DNA of 64,000 nucleotides from Bacillota bacterium (GTDB taxonomy: Bacteria; Bacillota; Negativicutes; Sporomusales; CTSoil-080). The stretch lies in NCBI GenBank assembly GCA_017889635.1, contig JAGGAC010000003.1, positions 62,001 to 126,000 of the forward strand, written 5' to 3'. The notes beneath the pieces were generated by a model. The model worked only from the letters and a program-made list of their open reading frames with translations. It made no database searches and was not told the DNA's origin. The position numbers were made by a program, and so were the translations under genes. Positions 55,922 through 64,000 of the stretch are shown in pieces (within the stretch, counting starts at the first letter, position 1; each line of letters starts with the position of its first letter).

Positions 55922-57693
55922 GATTAAAACGCACCCATTCATGCGGTGATTTGAATAGCAAGCTGGATGGTCAAGAAGTAGTGTTGTGTGGCTGGGTATC
56001 ACGCCGCCGTGATCATGGGGGACTTATTTTCGTTGATCTAAGGGATCGCTCAGGTATGGTTCAAGTGGTTTTTTCGCCCGAAGTAGCTGAAACTGCATTT
56101 CGTAAAGCTGAAACAGTGAGGAATGAGTATGTGCTAGCGATACGAGGGACGGTTAAATTACGGGATAAAGATACTGTTAATGCTAATATGCCAACCGGAG
56201 AAATTGAGATTTCCGGTCAGGAGCTTAGAATTCTTAACGCCGCCAAGACACCACCATTTTATATCCAAGATGATATTGATGTGGATGAAACACTGCGGCT
56301 TAAATACCGTTATTTGGACCTACGACGCCCAGAAATGCAACGTAATATGATACTGCGTCACCGAGTGACAAAATTGATGCGGGACTTTTTCGATCGCAAC
56401 AATTTTATGGAAATAGAAACACCAATCTTAATTAAAAGTACTCCTGAAGGGGCTAGAGATTATTTAGTACCAAGTAGGGTTAATCCTGGCAAATTTTTTG
56501 CTTTACCTCAGTCACCACAGATTTACAAGCAAATCCTGATGGTTGCTGGTTTCGAACGGTATTTTCAGATTGCACGTTGTTTCCGGGATGAAGATCTCAG
56601 GGCTGATCGACAACCAGAGTTTACTCAGTTGGATATTGAGATATCTTTCATTGACCGCGAAGAAATGCTGACAATGATGGAAGAAATGATTGCTTACTTG
56701 TTTAAAGAGGCGATTGGTGTAGAGGTATCTACGCCGTTTATGCGACTGAGCTATGAAGATGCAATGAATAAATACGGCTCTGATAAACCTGACCTTCGAT
56801 TTGATATGGAACTTATTGATATTTCTGATGCTGTAAAAGGTTCTGAGTTTAAAGTTTTCGAATCAATGCTGAGTTCAGGTGGTCGGGTGAAAGCTATCAA
56901 GGTTCCCGGCTATTCTCATATTCCGCGTAAAGAACTTGACGGACTTGTAGAATATGTAAGCACATATGGCGGCAAGGGCCTGGCTTGGATGTGTTATACT
57001 CCGGACGGAATTAAGTCGCAAATCACGAAGTTCTTTTCTGGTGCTATCGTTGACAAAATTACTGTTGCTACGAATGCGGTTGAAGGCGACCTCTTGCTTA
57101 TAATGGCCGACCAACCGGAAGTAGTTAATCCGGCACTTGGCCAACTCAGACTGGAAATGGCCCGCCGCCTGAATATGATTGATTCCGCTAAGCTCACCTT
57201 TTTGTGGGTTGTCGATTTTCCTATGTTTGAATATGATACCGAAGAAAAGCGTTGGGTAGCTATGCACCATATGTTTACCTCCCCGCGTGATGAAGATGTC
57301 GAGTTTCTAGAAAATAATCCGGGGCAGATGCGGGCTAAAGCTTATGATATGGTGCTGAACGGTACTGAAATTGGCGGAGGCAGTATTAGAATCTACCAAC
57401 GTGAACTTCAAGAACGAATTTTTAAGGCAATTGGCTTTAGTACCGAGGAAGCAACTGAAAAGTTCGGCTATTTATTAGAAGCCTTTGATTATGGTACCCC
57501 ACCGCACGGCGGAATTGCTTTCGGTCTCGATCGACTACTGATGCTTATGGCTGGACGGTCATCAATTAGAGACGTTATTCCTTTTCCTAAGACGCAGAGT
57601 GCCACAGATCTAATGGCCCAGGCGCCTGGCTCTGTTTCTTCGCGGCAGCTCAAGGATTTGTCCATTAAGCTTGATGTATTGACAAAAAAATAA
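55906..57693 (+). CDS. aspS: Aspartyl-tRNA synthetase
   Basis: A 595-residue class II synthetase: N-terminal OB anticodon domain (GWVSRRRDHGGLIFVDLRD), bacterial insertion (GAD) domain around 290-420, and motif 3 GIAFGLDRLLMLMAG. Start ATG at 55906 is 13 bases from GGAGG; the ATG at 55915 is possible. Whether it is discriminating or accepts tRNA-Asn cannot be fixed by reading. Its 3' end leads into the 6S RNA gene. Confidence 0.95.
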   Translation: MDSMLGLKRTHSCGDLNSKLDGQEVVLCGWVSRRRDHGGLIFVDLRDRSGMVQVVFSPEVAETAFRKAETVRNEYVLAIRGTVKLRDKDTVNANMPTGEIEISGQELRILNAAKTPPFYIQDDIDVDETLRLKYRYLDLRRPEMQRNMILRHRVTKLMRDFFDRNNFMEIETPILIKSTPEGARDYLVPSRVNPGKFFALPQSPQIYKQILMVAGFERYFQIARCFRDEDLRADRQPEFTQLDIEISFIDREEMLTMMEEMIAYLFKEAIGVEVSTPFMRLSYEDAMNKYGSDKPDLRFDMELIDISDAVKGSEFKVFESMLSSGGRVKAIKVPGYSHIPRKELDGLVEYVSTYGGKGLAWMCYTPDGIKSQITKFFSGAIVDKITVATNAVEGDLLLIMADQPEVVNPALGQLRLEMARRLNMIDSAKLTFLWVVDFPMFEYDTEEKRWVAMHHMFTSPRDEDVEFLENNPGQMRAKAYDMVLNGTEIGGGSIRIYQRELQERIFKAIGFSTEEATEKFGYLLEAFDYGTPPHGGIAFGLDRLLMLMAGRSSIRDVIPFPKTQSATDLMAQAPGSVSSRQLKDLSIKLDVLTKK

Positions 57694-57815
57694 CAGGGCA
57701 TATTATGCATAGTGACGATAACTTGTACTTGTAATAAACTTCCATTATTCAGCTACTTGCAAATTGCCGTAAGGTTTGCTAAGATAAGTAACGAAATAGT
57801 CAGATAGTTTAACAA

Positions 57816-57997
57816 CTGTTTTGCCCTGCTGTGTGCGTAAAAGCCGATGTTTTGATCCAACACTTTTACAATGGGAGTCCGGGCTCTGAATGTAGCATGT
57901 AAGCCCTGTAAGTAGGGGACACATAAAGTATTCGGGAGGACACCCACCTGCCGAGGGCAGGTTCAAAACACGGTTAACGGCATGGTGGGGATAAAAC
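57816..57997 (+). ncRNA. ssrS: 6S RNA
   Basis: The site between aspS and rarA is where Firmicutes carry a 6S RNA gene (bsrA in B. subtilis). The sequence can fold into the long 6S hairpin: 5' TTTTGCCCTGCTGTG pairs with 3' GTGGGGATAAAA-type sequence, the apical stem GGGCT ... AGCCC (about 57884-57914), and a small hairpin CCTGCC-GAG-GGCAGG (57947-57962) in the 3' strand of the central bubble. 6S binds sigma-A RNA polymerase in stationary phase. A strong terminator follows. Confidence 0.78.
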
Positions 57998-58057
57998 TCC
58001 AACCAAATCAAGGTCTTTAGCAAATTGCTATAATCCTTGATTTGGTTGGAGTTTTTT
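57993..58057 (+). terminator. Terminator of the 6S RNA gene
   Basis: A perfect 21-bp inverted repeat (57993-58013 with 58035-58055), then six T on the + strand. Confidence 0.88.
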
Positions 58058-58208
58058 GGTTTAATTAATACTTGAAATCATTGATTGTTCATCTTTATTT
58101 CTTACTACCTTATAAACAATAGAAAAATTATATTTTTTGTTATAGTATGATACAATTATTGCTGTGCATTTATTATATGTATTCTATTAGAACAAAAGGG
58201 GCGGTAAT

Positions 58209-58565
58209 ATGGATAACGAGGATCTAATACTTAATAAGTTACTCAAAGAAATACAAAATACATTACAGGGAATACAGAACGAGATCCAAGTGATTAAAAA
58301 CCAAGGATTAAAAGCAGATATTTTAGAAATGAAAAACCAACTCCGAGAAAATACCGATCTAACTAAAAAGTTGGCGCAGCGAACAGATGAACTTTATGTA
58401 AAAATTGATGGATTATTCCATAACGCAATTACTAAAGATACATTAATAGAAACTGAAAACCATCTTGCTCAACGGATAGGAAGAGTATCTCGCGATATTA
58501 CCTATTTAGTACATAAAGCCGCAGATCATGATGAGGATATAATAGAATTACGCACAGCTAAATAG
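58209..58565 (+). CDS. Coiled-coil protein of unknown function
   Basis: A 118-residue, highly charged helical protein. Heptad-like leucine/isoleucine spacing runs through most of it (LLKEIQNTLQGIQNEIQVIK, then MKNQLRENTDLTKKLAQRTDEL). No membrane segment or signal peptide. Such proteins often dimerise as adaptor or scaffold proteins. AAAAGGGGCGG lies ahead of the ATG. It sits between 6S RNA and rarA, a spot where other Firmicutes have no equivalent, so it may be lineage-specific. Confidence 0.65.
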   Translation: MDNEDLILNKLLKEIQNTLQGIQNEIQVIKNQGLKADILEMKNQLRENTDLTKKLAQRTDELYVKIDGLFHNAITKDTLIETENHLAQRIGRVSRDITYLVHKAADHDEDIIELRTAK

Positions 58566-58568
58566 TGT

Positions 58569-58623
58569 CGCCTTAGGGCGTTTTGTTATTAGTAGGGCTC
58601 CGGCAATTTGCTGGAGCCTTTTT
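58569..58623 (+). terminator. Two tandem terminators after the coiled-coil gene
   Basis: First CGCC-TTAG-GGCG with T4 (58569-58584), then GGCTCC(GGCAA) / (TTGCT)GGAGCC with T5 (58596-58623). A partial copy of the second arm (CTGGAGTCTTTTTG) follows near 58641-58654. Confidence 0.75.
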
Positions 58624-58753
58624 GATCCAAGGGCGAATCTACGCTGGAGTCTTTTTGGGGGAGGAATCATTTTATAATTTACCGAAATATGTTATATAGC
58701 AGCAAGAAATACTGAGGTTTTTTTGATAATAAGCAGTATTGCAAGGAGGACTC

Positions 58754-58852
58754 ATGATGAGTTTATTAAATCAAGCCATAATAAATATAAATTTGCATTT
58801 GGAGTTTCGAAAAAGCTGGTGTAAGAGGGTGCTAATTTATGAGCTTATTTGA
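58754..58852 (+). CDS. Possible upstream ORF (leader peptide) overlapping rarA
   Basis: AAGGAGGA precedes ATG ATG at 58754/58757; the 32-codon frame ends at 58852, 14 bases past the rarA start, in another frame. Its ribosome site is better than rarA's own (GAGGGTG). Translation could set rarA expression by coupling. No family. Confidence 0.4.
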   Translation: MMSLLNQAIININLHLEFRKSWCKRVLIYELI

Positions 58853-60152
58853 TGATGATTCTAAAGTTAGTCCTGAGCCAAAACTACCGCTGGCGGTCCG
58901 GATGAGGCCGATAACTCTGGAGGAGTTCGTTGGGCAAGACGAGATTACCGGCAACGGTATGTTTCTCCGGCGGATGATTGAGGCTGATACTGTACCGTCA
59001 TCAATTTTATTTGGTCCGCCGGGAACAGGAAAAACTACATTGGCTCATATTATCGCTAGGGAAACGGATTCACATTTTGAACAAATAAATGCTGTTTCTG
59101 CCGGAGTGGCCGATATACGTAAGATTATTGACGGTGCCCGAACAAGATTGACGCTCCGGCGGCAACGGACTATTTTATTTATTGATGAAATTCACCGTTT
59201 TTCTAAGTCGCAACAGGATGTTCTTTTGCCATATGTGGAAAACGGTACAATTACGCTGATTGGCGCAACAACGGAAAATCCTTATTTTGAGGTTAATTCC
59301 CCTCTATTGTCGCGGGTTAGGGTGTTTCGGCTATTACCATTAGATGAGGCGGCGGTTATCGCCATTTTGGAACGGAGTCTCAAAGATGAGCAGCGTGGAC
59401 TGGGCAAGAACGGAATTATTTGCCCAAGAACGGTGCTGGAAATGATTGCTGCAATTGCAAATGGCGATGCCCGAGTTGCAATCAACCTACTGGAACAGGC
59501 AGCTTCGATGCTTAGCACTGAAGGACCTCAGGAGATTACTATGAAGCACATCGAGGCTATTGCCGGAGAGAGGCTGGTAGCTTATGATAAGCAGGGAGAC
59601 AATCATTATGATGTAACGTCAGCATTTATTAAGAGTATGCGTGGTTCTGACCCGGATGCAGCGCTTCATTATTTAGCCAGGATGTTGGTGGCAGGAGAGG
59701 ATGTAAAATTTATTGCTAGACGCATTGTAATATGCGCAGCGGAAGATGTCGGCAATGCCGATCCGGCAGCACTTACGGTCGCTATGGCGGCAGCTCAGGC
59801 GGTACAGTTTATCGGTATGCCGGAAGGACGGATTCCGTTGGCGCAGGCGGCGGTGTATATAGCGACTGCACCGAAGAGCAATGCTGCATATATGGCTATT
59901 GACCAGGCAATGGCTGACATCAGGAATAGGAAGAGTGGACAGGTGCCTGATCATCTACGGGACTCGCACTATAAAGGCGCGAAAGTATGGGGGTACGGCA
60001 AAAATTATCTGTATCCGCACAATTATGAAGGGGCCTATGTGACGCAACAGTATTTGCCGGATGAACTAAAAGATGTCAGGTATTACAAACCTACAGAGTA
60101 TGGTTTTGAAGCAACTATCGCTGAACGTTTACGACAAACAAAACGTAAATAA
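58839..60152 (+). CDS. rarA: Replication-associated recombination AAA+ ATPase RarA
   Basis: A 437-residue clamp-loader-like AAA+ protein (MgsA/WRNIP1) acting at stalled forks. Walker A GPPGTGKTTLA (about 66-76), Walker B FIDEIHRFS, sensor blocks and the MgsA C-terminal domain (RRIVICAAEDVGNADP). Placed after aspS/6S as in B. subtilis (yrvN). Confidence 0.93.
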   Translation: MSLFDDDSKVSPEPKLPLAVRMRPITLEEFVGQDEITGNGMFLRRMIEADTVPSSILFGPPGTGKTTLAHIIARETDSHFEQINAVSAGVADIRKIIDGARTRLTLRRQRTILFIDEIHRFSKSQQDVLLPYVENGTITLIGATTENPYFEVNSPLLSRVRVFRLLPLDEAAVIAILERSLKDEQRGLGKNGIICPRTVLEMIAAIANGDARVAINLLEQAASMLSTEGPQEITMKHIEAIAGERLVAYDKQGDNHYDVTSAFIKSMRGSDPDAALHYLARMLVAGEDVKFIARRIVICAAEDVGNADPAALTVAMAAAQAVQFIGMPEGRIPLAQAAVYIATAPKSNAAYMAIDQAMADIRNRKSGQVPDHLRDSHYKGAKVWGYGKNYLYPHNYEGAYVTQQYLPDELKDVRYYKPTEYGFEATIAERLRQTKRK

Positions 60153-60255
60153 TGGTAATAATTTCCAGGAAATAACAAATGTTTTTTAGCTGATAGAATA
60201 TTGAAAAGCAAGCATATTCCCGACAAAAAAAGTCAACAATAGTTTTGCGTTAGCT

Positions 60256-60284
60256 TTGACAAAAGAATAATCTTTTGCTATATT
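60256..60284 (+). promoter_or_regulatory. Promoter of the Rrf2-iscS-iscU-mnmA operon
   Basis: TTGACA (60256-60261), 17-base spacer, TATATT (60279-60284) with TGC extension. A strong promoter about 50 bases ahead of the Rrf2 gene; repressor binding just downstream would be expected. Confidence 0.7.
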
Positions 60285-60334
60285 TATATATAATAAAACC
60301 AATCAAATTACTCGGAAAAGCAGGAGTGGATGCC

Positions 60335-60763
60335 ATGAAATTATCAACCAAAGGACGCTATGGTGTGTCTGCAATGTTTGACTTGGCTCTTCATTATGGC
60401 CAAGGGCCTATATCACTCAAAAGTGTAGCCCAACGTCAAGGCATTTCAGAGCATTACCTTGAACAGTTGATGGGAACACTGCGTAAAGCCGGGTACGTTA
60501 AGAGTCTTCGCGGATCACAGGGTGGATATACATTAACGAAAGAGCCGGATAAGATTACTGTGGGAGAAATTGTCAGGATTATGGAGGGACCAATTGCTCC
60601 TGTGGACTGTCTGCTCGCAGCGCCTGAGGACAACGAATATTGTGGACGGGCGGGGACTTGCGTGACCCGTGGCGTTTGGGCCAAGGTTCGCGACAGTATT
60701 ACTGCCGTGGTTGATTCTATTACATTGGCCGATCTTTGTAATGAAGATAAACAAAAGGAGTGA
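60335..60763 (+). CDS. Rrf2-family regulator (IscR/CymR type)
   Basis: A 142-residue winged-helix Rrf2 protein: KLSTKGRYGVSAMFDLA at the N-terminus and recognition helix HYLEQLMGTLRKAGYV. Three cysteines C92, C103 and C109 sit where IscR binds its [2Fe-2S] cluster, but the spacing (11, 6) differs from E. coli IscR (C92, C98, C104). It may sense cluster status and repress the following isc genes; CymR-like cysteine control is the alternative. ATG at 60335 behind GGAGTGG. Confidence 0.82.
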   Translation: MKLSTKGRYGVSAMFDLALHYGQGPISLKSVAQRQGISEHYLEQLMGTLRKAGYVKSLRGSQGGYTLTKEPDKITVGEIVRIMEGPIAPVDCLLAAPEDNEYCGRAGTCVTRGVWAKVRDSITAVVDSITLADLCNEDKQKE

Positions 60764-60769
60764 CGATTA

Positions 60770-61978
60770 GTGAAACGTATTTATTTTGATCATTCAGCAA
60801 CAACCCCGGTTGATAAAAATGTGGCAACTTCGGTGCTGGAATATATGACTGATAAATTCGGCAATGCCTCCAGCATTCACAGCTTTGGCCGTGAAGCCCG
60901 CCGGGCGGTGGAGGAATCAAGAGAAAAGGTAGCAGCGCTCATTGGCGCTACGCCAAATGAAATTTTTTTTACTAGCGGTGGTACAGAAGGTGACAATCTT
61001 GCAATCAAGGGAGTAGCGTTCGCCAACCGTAAAAAAGGCAATCATATTATTACGTCAGCAATTGAGCATCATGCAGTGCTGCATACATGTGATTATTTGG
61101 AAAAGCACGGGTTTCAAATTACCTATCTTCCAGTGGACGAGTATGGCATGATTAGGCTGGAGGATTTGAAAAATGCTGTTACTGATAAGACAATTTTGAT
61201 TTCGATAATGTTTGCAAATAATGAAGTTGGAACCATTCAACCGGTAAAAGAAATTGGTGCGTTTGCTAAAGAACGGGGCATCTATTTTCATACTGACGCT
61301 GTACAGGCAGCTGGTAACTATCCGATTGATGTGAAAGCCGATAATATTGATCTTTTAACTATGTCTGGACATAAATTTTACGCTCCGAAAGGGATCGGCG
61401 CTTTGTATATCCGAAGGGGTGTTCGGATTGAATCAATTCAGCATGGCGGTGCTCATGAACGTAATCTCAGAGCTGGAACTGAGAATGTTCCAGGTATAGT
61501 CGGGCTAGGGTTAGCAAGTGAAATTGCGAAGAATGAAATGAATAATAGAGTAGAGCGAATCTCTAAGCTGCGGGATAAAATAATCAGTGAAGTATCGTCA
61601 AATATTCCCCACACTAAACTCAATGGTCATCCAAAATTGCGGCTGCCGGGAAATGTAAATTTCAGCTTTCTTTATCTGGAAGGCGAGTCTCTGCTTTTGA
61701 ATCTTGATATGAAAGGTATTGGGGCATCCAGCGGCTCGGCTTGTACTTCAGGATCACTAGACCCGTCACATGTGCTTTTGGCGATGGGCTTGACACACGA
61801 AGTTGCTCATGGTTCGCTCAGAATATCGTTAGGCCACGATAATACTGAAGAGGAAGTTGACTATTTTCTTGAGGTATTACCGGAAATTATTGATCGACTG
61901 CGGGCAATGTCGCCGCTCTATGGCGAAAGTGCTGAATTAAAGCCGGCTAATCCATGCAGTAACTGCCACGTTCACTAA
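60770..61978 (+). CDS. iscS: Cysteine desulfurase (NifS/IscS)
   Basis: A 402-residue PLP enzyme that takes sulfur from cysteine for Fe-S clusters and thiolated tRNA. PLP lysine K202 in SGHKFYAPKG, H101 in the EHHAV block, catalytic persulfide Cys C325 in SGSACTSG. GTG start with AAAGGAG. It feeds IscU and MnmA, which follow in the same operon. Confidence 0.95.
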   Translation: MKRIYFDHSATTPVDKNVATSVLEYMTDKFGNASSIHSFGREARRAVEESREKVAALIGATPNEIFFTSGGTEGDNLAIKGVAFANRKKGNHIITSAIEHHAVLHTCDYLEKHGFQITYLPVDEYGMIRLEDLKNAVTDKTILISIMFANNEVGTIQPVKEIGAFAKERGIYFHTDAVQAAGNYPIDVKADNIDLLTMSGHKFYAPKGIGALYIRRGVRIESIQHGGAHERNLRAGTENVPGIVGLGLASEIAKNEMNNRVERISKLRDKIISEVSSNIPHTKLNGHPKLRLPGNVNFSFLYLEGESLLLNLDMKGIGASSGSACTSGSLDPSHVLLAMGLTHEVAHGSLRISLGHDNTEEEVDYFLEVLPEIIDRLRAMSPLYGESAELKPANPCSNCHVH

Positions 61979-62002
61979 AATTATTGATGGGAGAGAGTAC
62001 AC

Positions 62003-62377
62003 ATGTATACCGAAAAAGTAATGGATCATTTTTCCAATCCGCGCAATGTGGGTGATATAAAAGATGCGGACGGTGTGGGCGAAGTTGGCAACGCCAAATG
62101 TGGTGATATTATGCGGATTTACTTAAAAGTTGATAATAACGATGTGATTACTGATGTTAAGTTTAAAACCTTTGGTTGTGGCGCTGCAATTGCTACCAGC
62201 AGTATGGTGACTGAAATGGTAAAAGGGAAAAAGCTTGATGAGGCGTTGGAAATTTCCAATCAGGCTGTAGCCGAAGCTTTGGGTGGGCTGCCACCTGCAA
62301 AGATGCATTGTTCTAATTTAGCTGCTGATGCTCTGCACGAAGCGATAAAAGATTATATCACAAAAAAGGGAAAGTGA
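62003..62377 (+). CDS. iscU: Iron-sulfur cluster scaffold IscU/NifU
   Basis: A 124-residue scaffold with the three cluster-binding cysteines C33 (KCGD), C59 (FGCG) and C103 (HCSN) plus the conserved D35. Builds [2Fe-2S] and [4Fe-4S] clusters from IscS sulfur. Stops overlapping the mnmA start. Confidence 0.94.
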   Translation: MYTEKVMDHFSNPRNVGDIKDADGVGEVGNAKCGDIMRIYLKVDNNDVITDVKFKTFGCGAAIATSSMVTEMVKGKKLDEALEISNQAVAEALGGLPPAKMHCSNLAADALHEAIKDYITKKGK

Positions 62378-63471
62378 GTGGTATGATGGTGAAGCCACGC
62401 GTGGTAGTAGCCATGAGCGGAGGGGTGGACAGTTCTTTAACTGCCGCCCTTCTTGTACGCCAAGGCTATGATGTTATTGGGGCAACAATGCAAATTTGGA
62501 ACAGTGAACGAGAAGATATTGATGAGCGAGGCTGTTGCTCTCTGTCAGCTGTAGGAGATGCCAGACGAGTTGCTGATAAGTTAGGCATTCCTTATTACGT
62601 ATTGAATTTTCGCGATATGTTTCAGAAGACTGTAGTTGACTACTTTATTCGCGAATACGCAGCTGGTCGGACGCCAAACCCCTGTATTGCTTGTAATCGC
62701 TATGTAAAGTTTGATGGTTTATTAAAAAAAGCTCAGGCTCTCGGAGCAGACTATGTAGCTACCGGGCACTACGCCAGGATAGATTTTGAGGAATGTAGCG
62801 GACGTTTTCTTCTTCGTAAAGGGATTGACGCTACAAAAGATCAGTCTTATGCCTTGTATAATTTAACCCAGGAAACCCTAAAATATTTTCTGATGCCTTT
62901 AGGGACCCTTACCAAAGTTGAGACACGACAAATGGCGAGAGAGCTTGATTTAGCAGTAGCCGAAAAGCCGGACAGTCAGGAAATTTGTTTTGTACCTGAT
63001 GATGATTATAAAAAATTTTTAGCAGAAAAAGCACCAAAAAGTTTAAAATCTGGCAACATTGTTGATACTAACGGTAATATTATAGGTCGGCATCAGGGGT
63101 TGCCATTATATACTGTAGGCCAGCGCAAGGGACTTGGATTGGCGGCCGGAAAACCACTGTATGTAGTGGAACTGGACGTAGAGCGCAATCAGATCATTGT
63201 CGGAAATAATGATGATGTTTTTGCCAGTGAACTCATTGCCGAGGATTTAAATTATATTGCATTTGATAATCTCAATAAGCCTATGAATGCATTGGTTAAA
63301 ATTCGCTATAACGCCAGTGAAGCTTTGGCAACAATTTCGCCTCTGGCTGATGGACAGGTTGGTGTCAAATTTTCTAAGCCTCAGAGAGCTATTACACCCG
63401 GCCAATCGGTGGTTTTTTATGACAATGATATTGTTCTCGGTGGCGGCACAATTAAGAAAGTTTTGCGTTAG
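62374..63471 (+). CDS. mnmA: tRNA 2-thiouridylase
   Basis: A 365-residue enzyme that makes 2-thiouridine at U34 using IscS-derived sulfur. N-type ATP site SGGVDSS near residue 15, catalytic Cys pair (CIACNRYVKF and SQEICFVPDD), C-terminal beta domain. GTG at 62374 overlaps the iscU stop; the ATG at 62383 or 62386 may be used instead. Confidence 0.93.
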   Translation: MSGMMVKPRVVVAMSGGVDSSLTAALLVRQGYDVIGATMQIWNSEREDIDERGCCSLSAVGDARRVADKLGIPYYVLNFRDMFQKTVVDYFIREYAAGRTPNPCIACNRYVKFDGLLKKAQALGADYVATGHYARIDFEECSGRFLLRKGIDATKDQSYALYNLTQETLKYFLMPLGTLTKVETRQMARELDLAVAEKPDSQEICFVPDDDYKKFLAEKAPKSLKSGNIVDTNGNIIGRHQGLPLYTVGQRKGLGLAAGKPLYVVELDVERNQIIVGNNDDVFASELIAEDLNYIAFDNLNKPMNALVKIRYNASEALATISPLADGQVGVKFSKPQRAITPGQSVVFYDNDIVLGGGTIKKVLR

Positions 63472-63550
63472 CGGAACAATAATGATAAGAGGATAAATAA
63501 AAGATTACTAATTCGGCAATACTAGTAGTACCATCTGTTTTGGAGGCCTT

Positions 63551-64000
63551 ATGCAGAAGCTGAGTGATGTTATCGGCTTGCCGGTCCTAGAAAAGACCAG
63601 CGGCTCACAGATAGGTGAAGTGCAGGAAGTGGTTCTGAACTATGCTAAAAAAGTTGTAACTGGTGTTATAGTCTCAGAAGCAACTTGGTTTAGCCATGAT
63701 CGTGGCATTCTATTTCAGGACTTCGTCAACTTCGGACAGTATGCAATTAATGTCCAGGACGGCAAAGTGGTGCAGGATTTTTCCAATGTGCTTAATTCGG
63801 TTGATATTTGCGGGTTTCAGACCATTGTCGGCAAGGAGCTTTATACTGCACAAGGTAATTACCTTGGAATTCTAGCTGACTTTGTATTTGACCCGTCAAC
63901 AGGAAATGTCAAGCTTTTGGAGCTATCTGATGGTGTGGTGACCGACTTTGTTTATGGTCGAATGGCCGTACCATTGACACCAGTTCTAGGCGTTATGGAA
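63551..64000 (+). CDS. PRC-barrel domain protein (partial, cut by window end)
   Basis: A frame open from the ATG at 63551 (GGAGG five bases ahead) to the last base, 150 codons, so the end is missing. It opens with a PRC-barrel signature (MQKLSDVIGLPVLEKTSGSQIGEVQEV) cut here as MQKLSDVIGLPVLE and GEVQEV, and a second barrel repeat near residue 100 (GKELYTAQGNYLGILADFVFDP). Similar to B. subtilis YrrD, which lies near mnmA. Function unclear. Confidence 0.75.
   Translation, partial: MQKLSDVIGLPVLEKTSGSQIGEVQEVVLNYAKKVVTGVIVSEATWFSHDRGILFQDFVNFGQYAINVQDGKVVQDFSNVLNSVDICGFQTIVGKELYTAQGNYLGILADFVFDPSTGNVKLLELSDGVVTDFVYGRMAVPLTPVLGVME

Overview
The window looks like chromosomal DNA of a Bacillota (Firmicutes) bacterium, most probably a Negativicute of the Sporomusa/Pelosinus type. 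This is an inference from gene order and gene families. Strong Shine-Dalgarno sites precede almost every gene, with frequent GTG/TTG starts. The blocks yicC-remA-gmk-rpoZ-coaBC ... priA-def-fmt-DUF116-rsmB-rlmN and recJ-apt-relA-dtd ... hisS-aspS-6S RNA-rarA-Rrf2-iscS-iscU-mnmA are classic Firmicute synteny. Lysine/peptidoglycan synthesis uses the dapF-dapL (LL-diaminopimelate aminotransferase) route. Nearly all genes lie on the + strand; the exceptions are rqcH, apbE, an XRE regulator and a tyrosine recombinase. No tRNA, rRNA, CRISPR array or prophage was seen.

Layout. 1-4.9 kb: membrane proteins, nitroreductase, small ferredoxin, lspA-rluD-pyrR. 4.9-9.4 kb: rqcH facing pyrR across a shared terminator, then a P-type Ca2+ ATPase gene broken by an internal deletion. 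9.5-24.9 kb: dapF-dapL, a secreted unknown, and the large housekeeping run yicC-remA-gmk-rpoZ-coaBC, SAM-I riboswitch-metK, a degenerate HMA protein, priA-def-fmt-DUF116-rsmB-rlmN. 24.9-38.8 kb is accessory: an MFS transporter and MarR repressor flanked by three copies of one palindromic operator, the last in front of an unlisted small membrane ORF with an apparent ATT start; a second MarR gene; an SbmA/YddA-type ABC protein, a YejK-type nucleoid-associated protein and PpnP; apbE; a long glutamine synthetase with an Lrp regulator; a glutaredoxin-like protein, an M20 amidohydrolase and a secreted 3D-domain protein. 38.9-40.5 kb: a small module with a very long inverted repeat, an XRE regulator and a FimB-sized tyrosine recombinase. 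40.6-44.6 kb: nikR and two ECF transporter subunits (T and A, no S), then two membrane proteins. 44.8-64 kb: lapA-like, recJ, apt, relA, dtd, MBL hydrolase, AI-2E permease, Fur-family regulator, hemZ, hisS, aspS, 6S RNA, a coiled-coil protein, rarA, the Rrf2-iscS-iscU-mnmA iron-sulfur/thiolation operon and the start of a PRC-barrel gene cut by the window end.

How the parts work together. The housekeeping blocks couple nucleotide salvage and sensing (pyrR, gmk, apt, relA), translation start and quality control (def, fmt, rqcH, dtd, hisS, aspS, rsmB, rlmN, rluD, mnmA), replication and repair (priA, recJ, rarA) and cofactor supply (coaBC, metK, iscS/iscU). The accessory middle holds several self-regulated transport units. 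The best leads for something undescribed are the triple-operator MarR unit with its ATT-start membrane peptide, the recombinase/XRE/inverted-repeat module, and the NikR-ECF unit that lacks a substrate-binding subunit.
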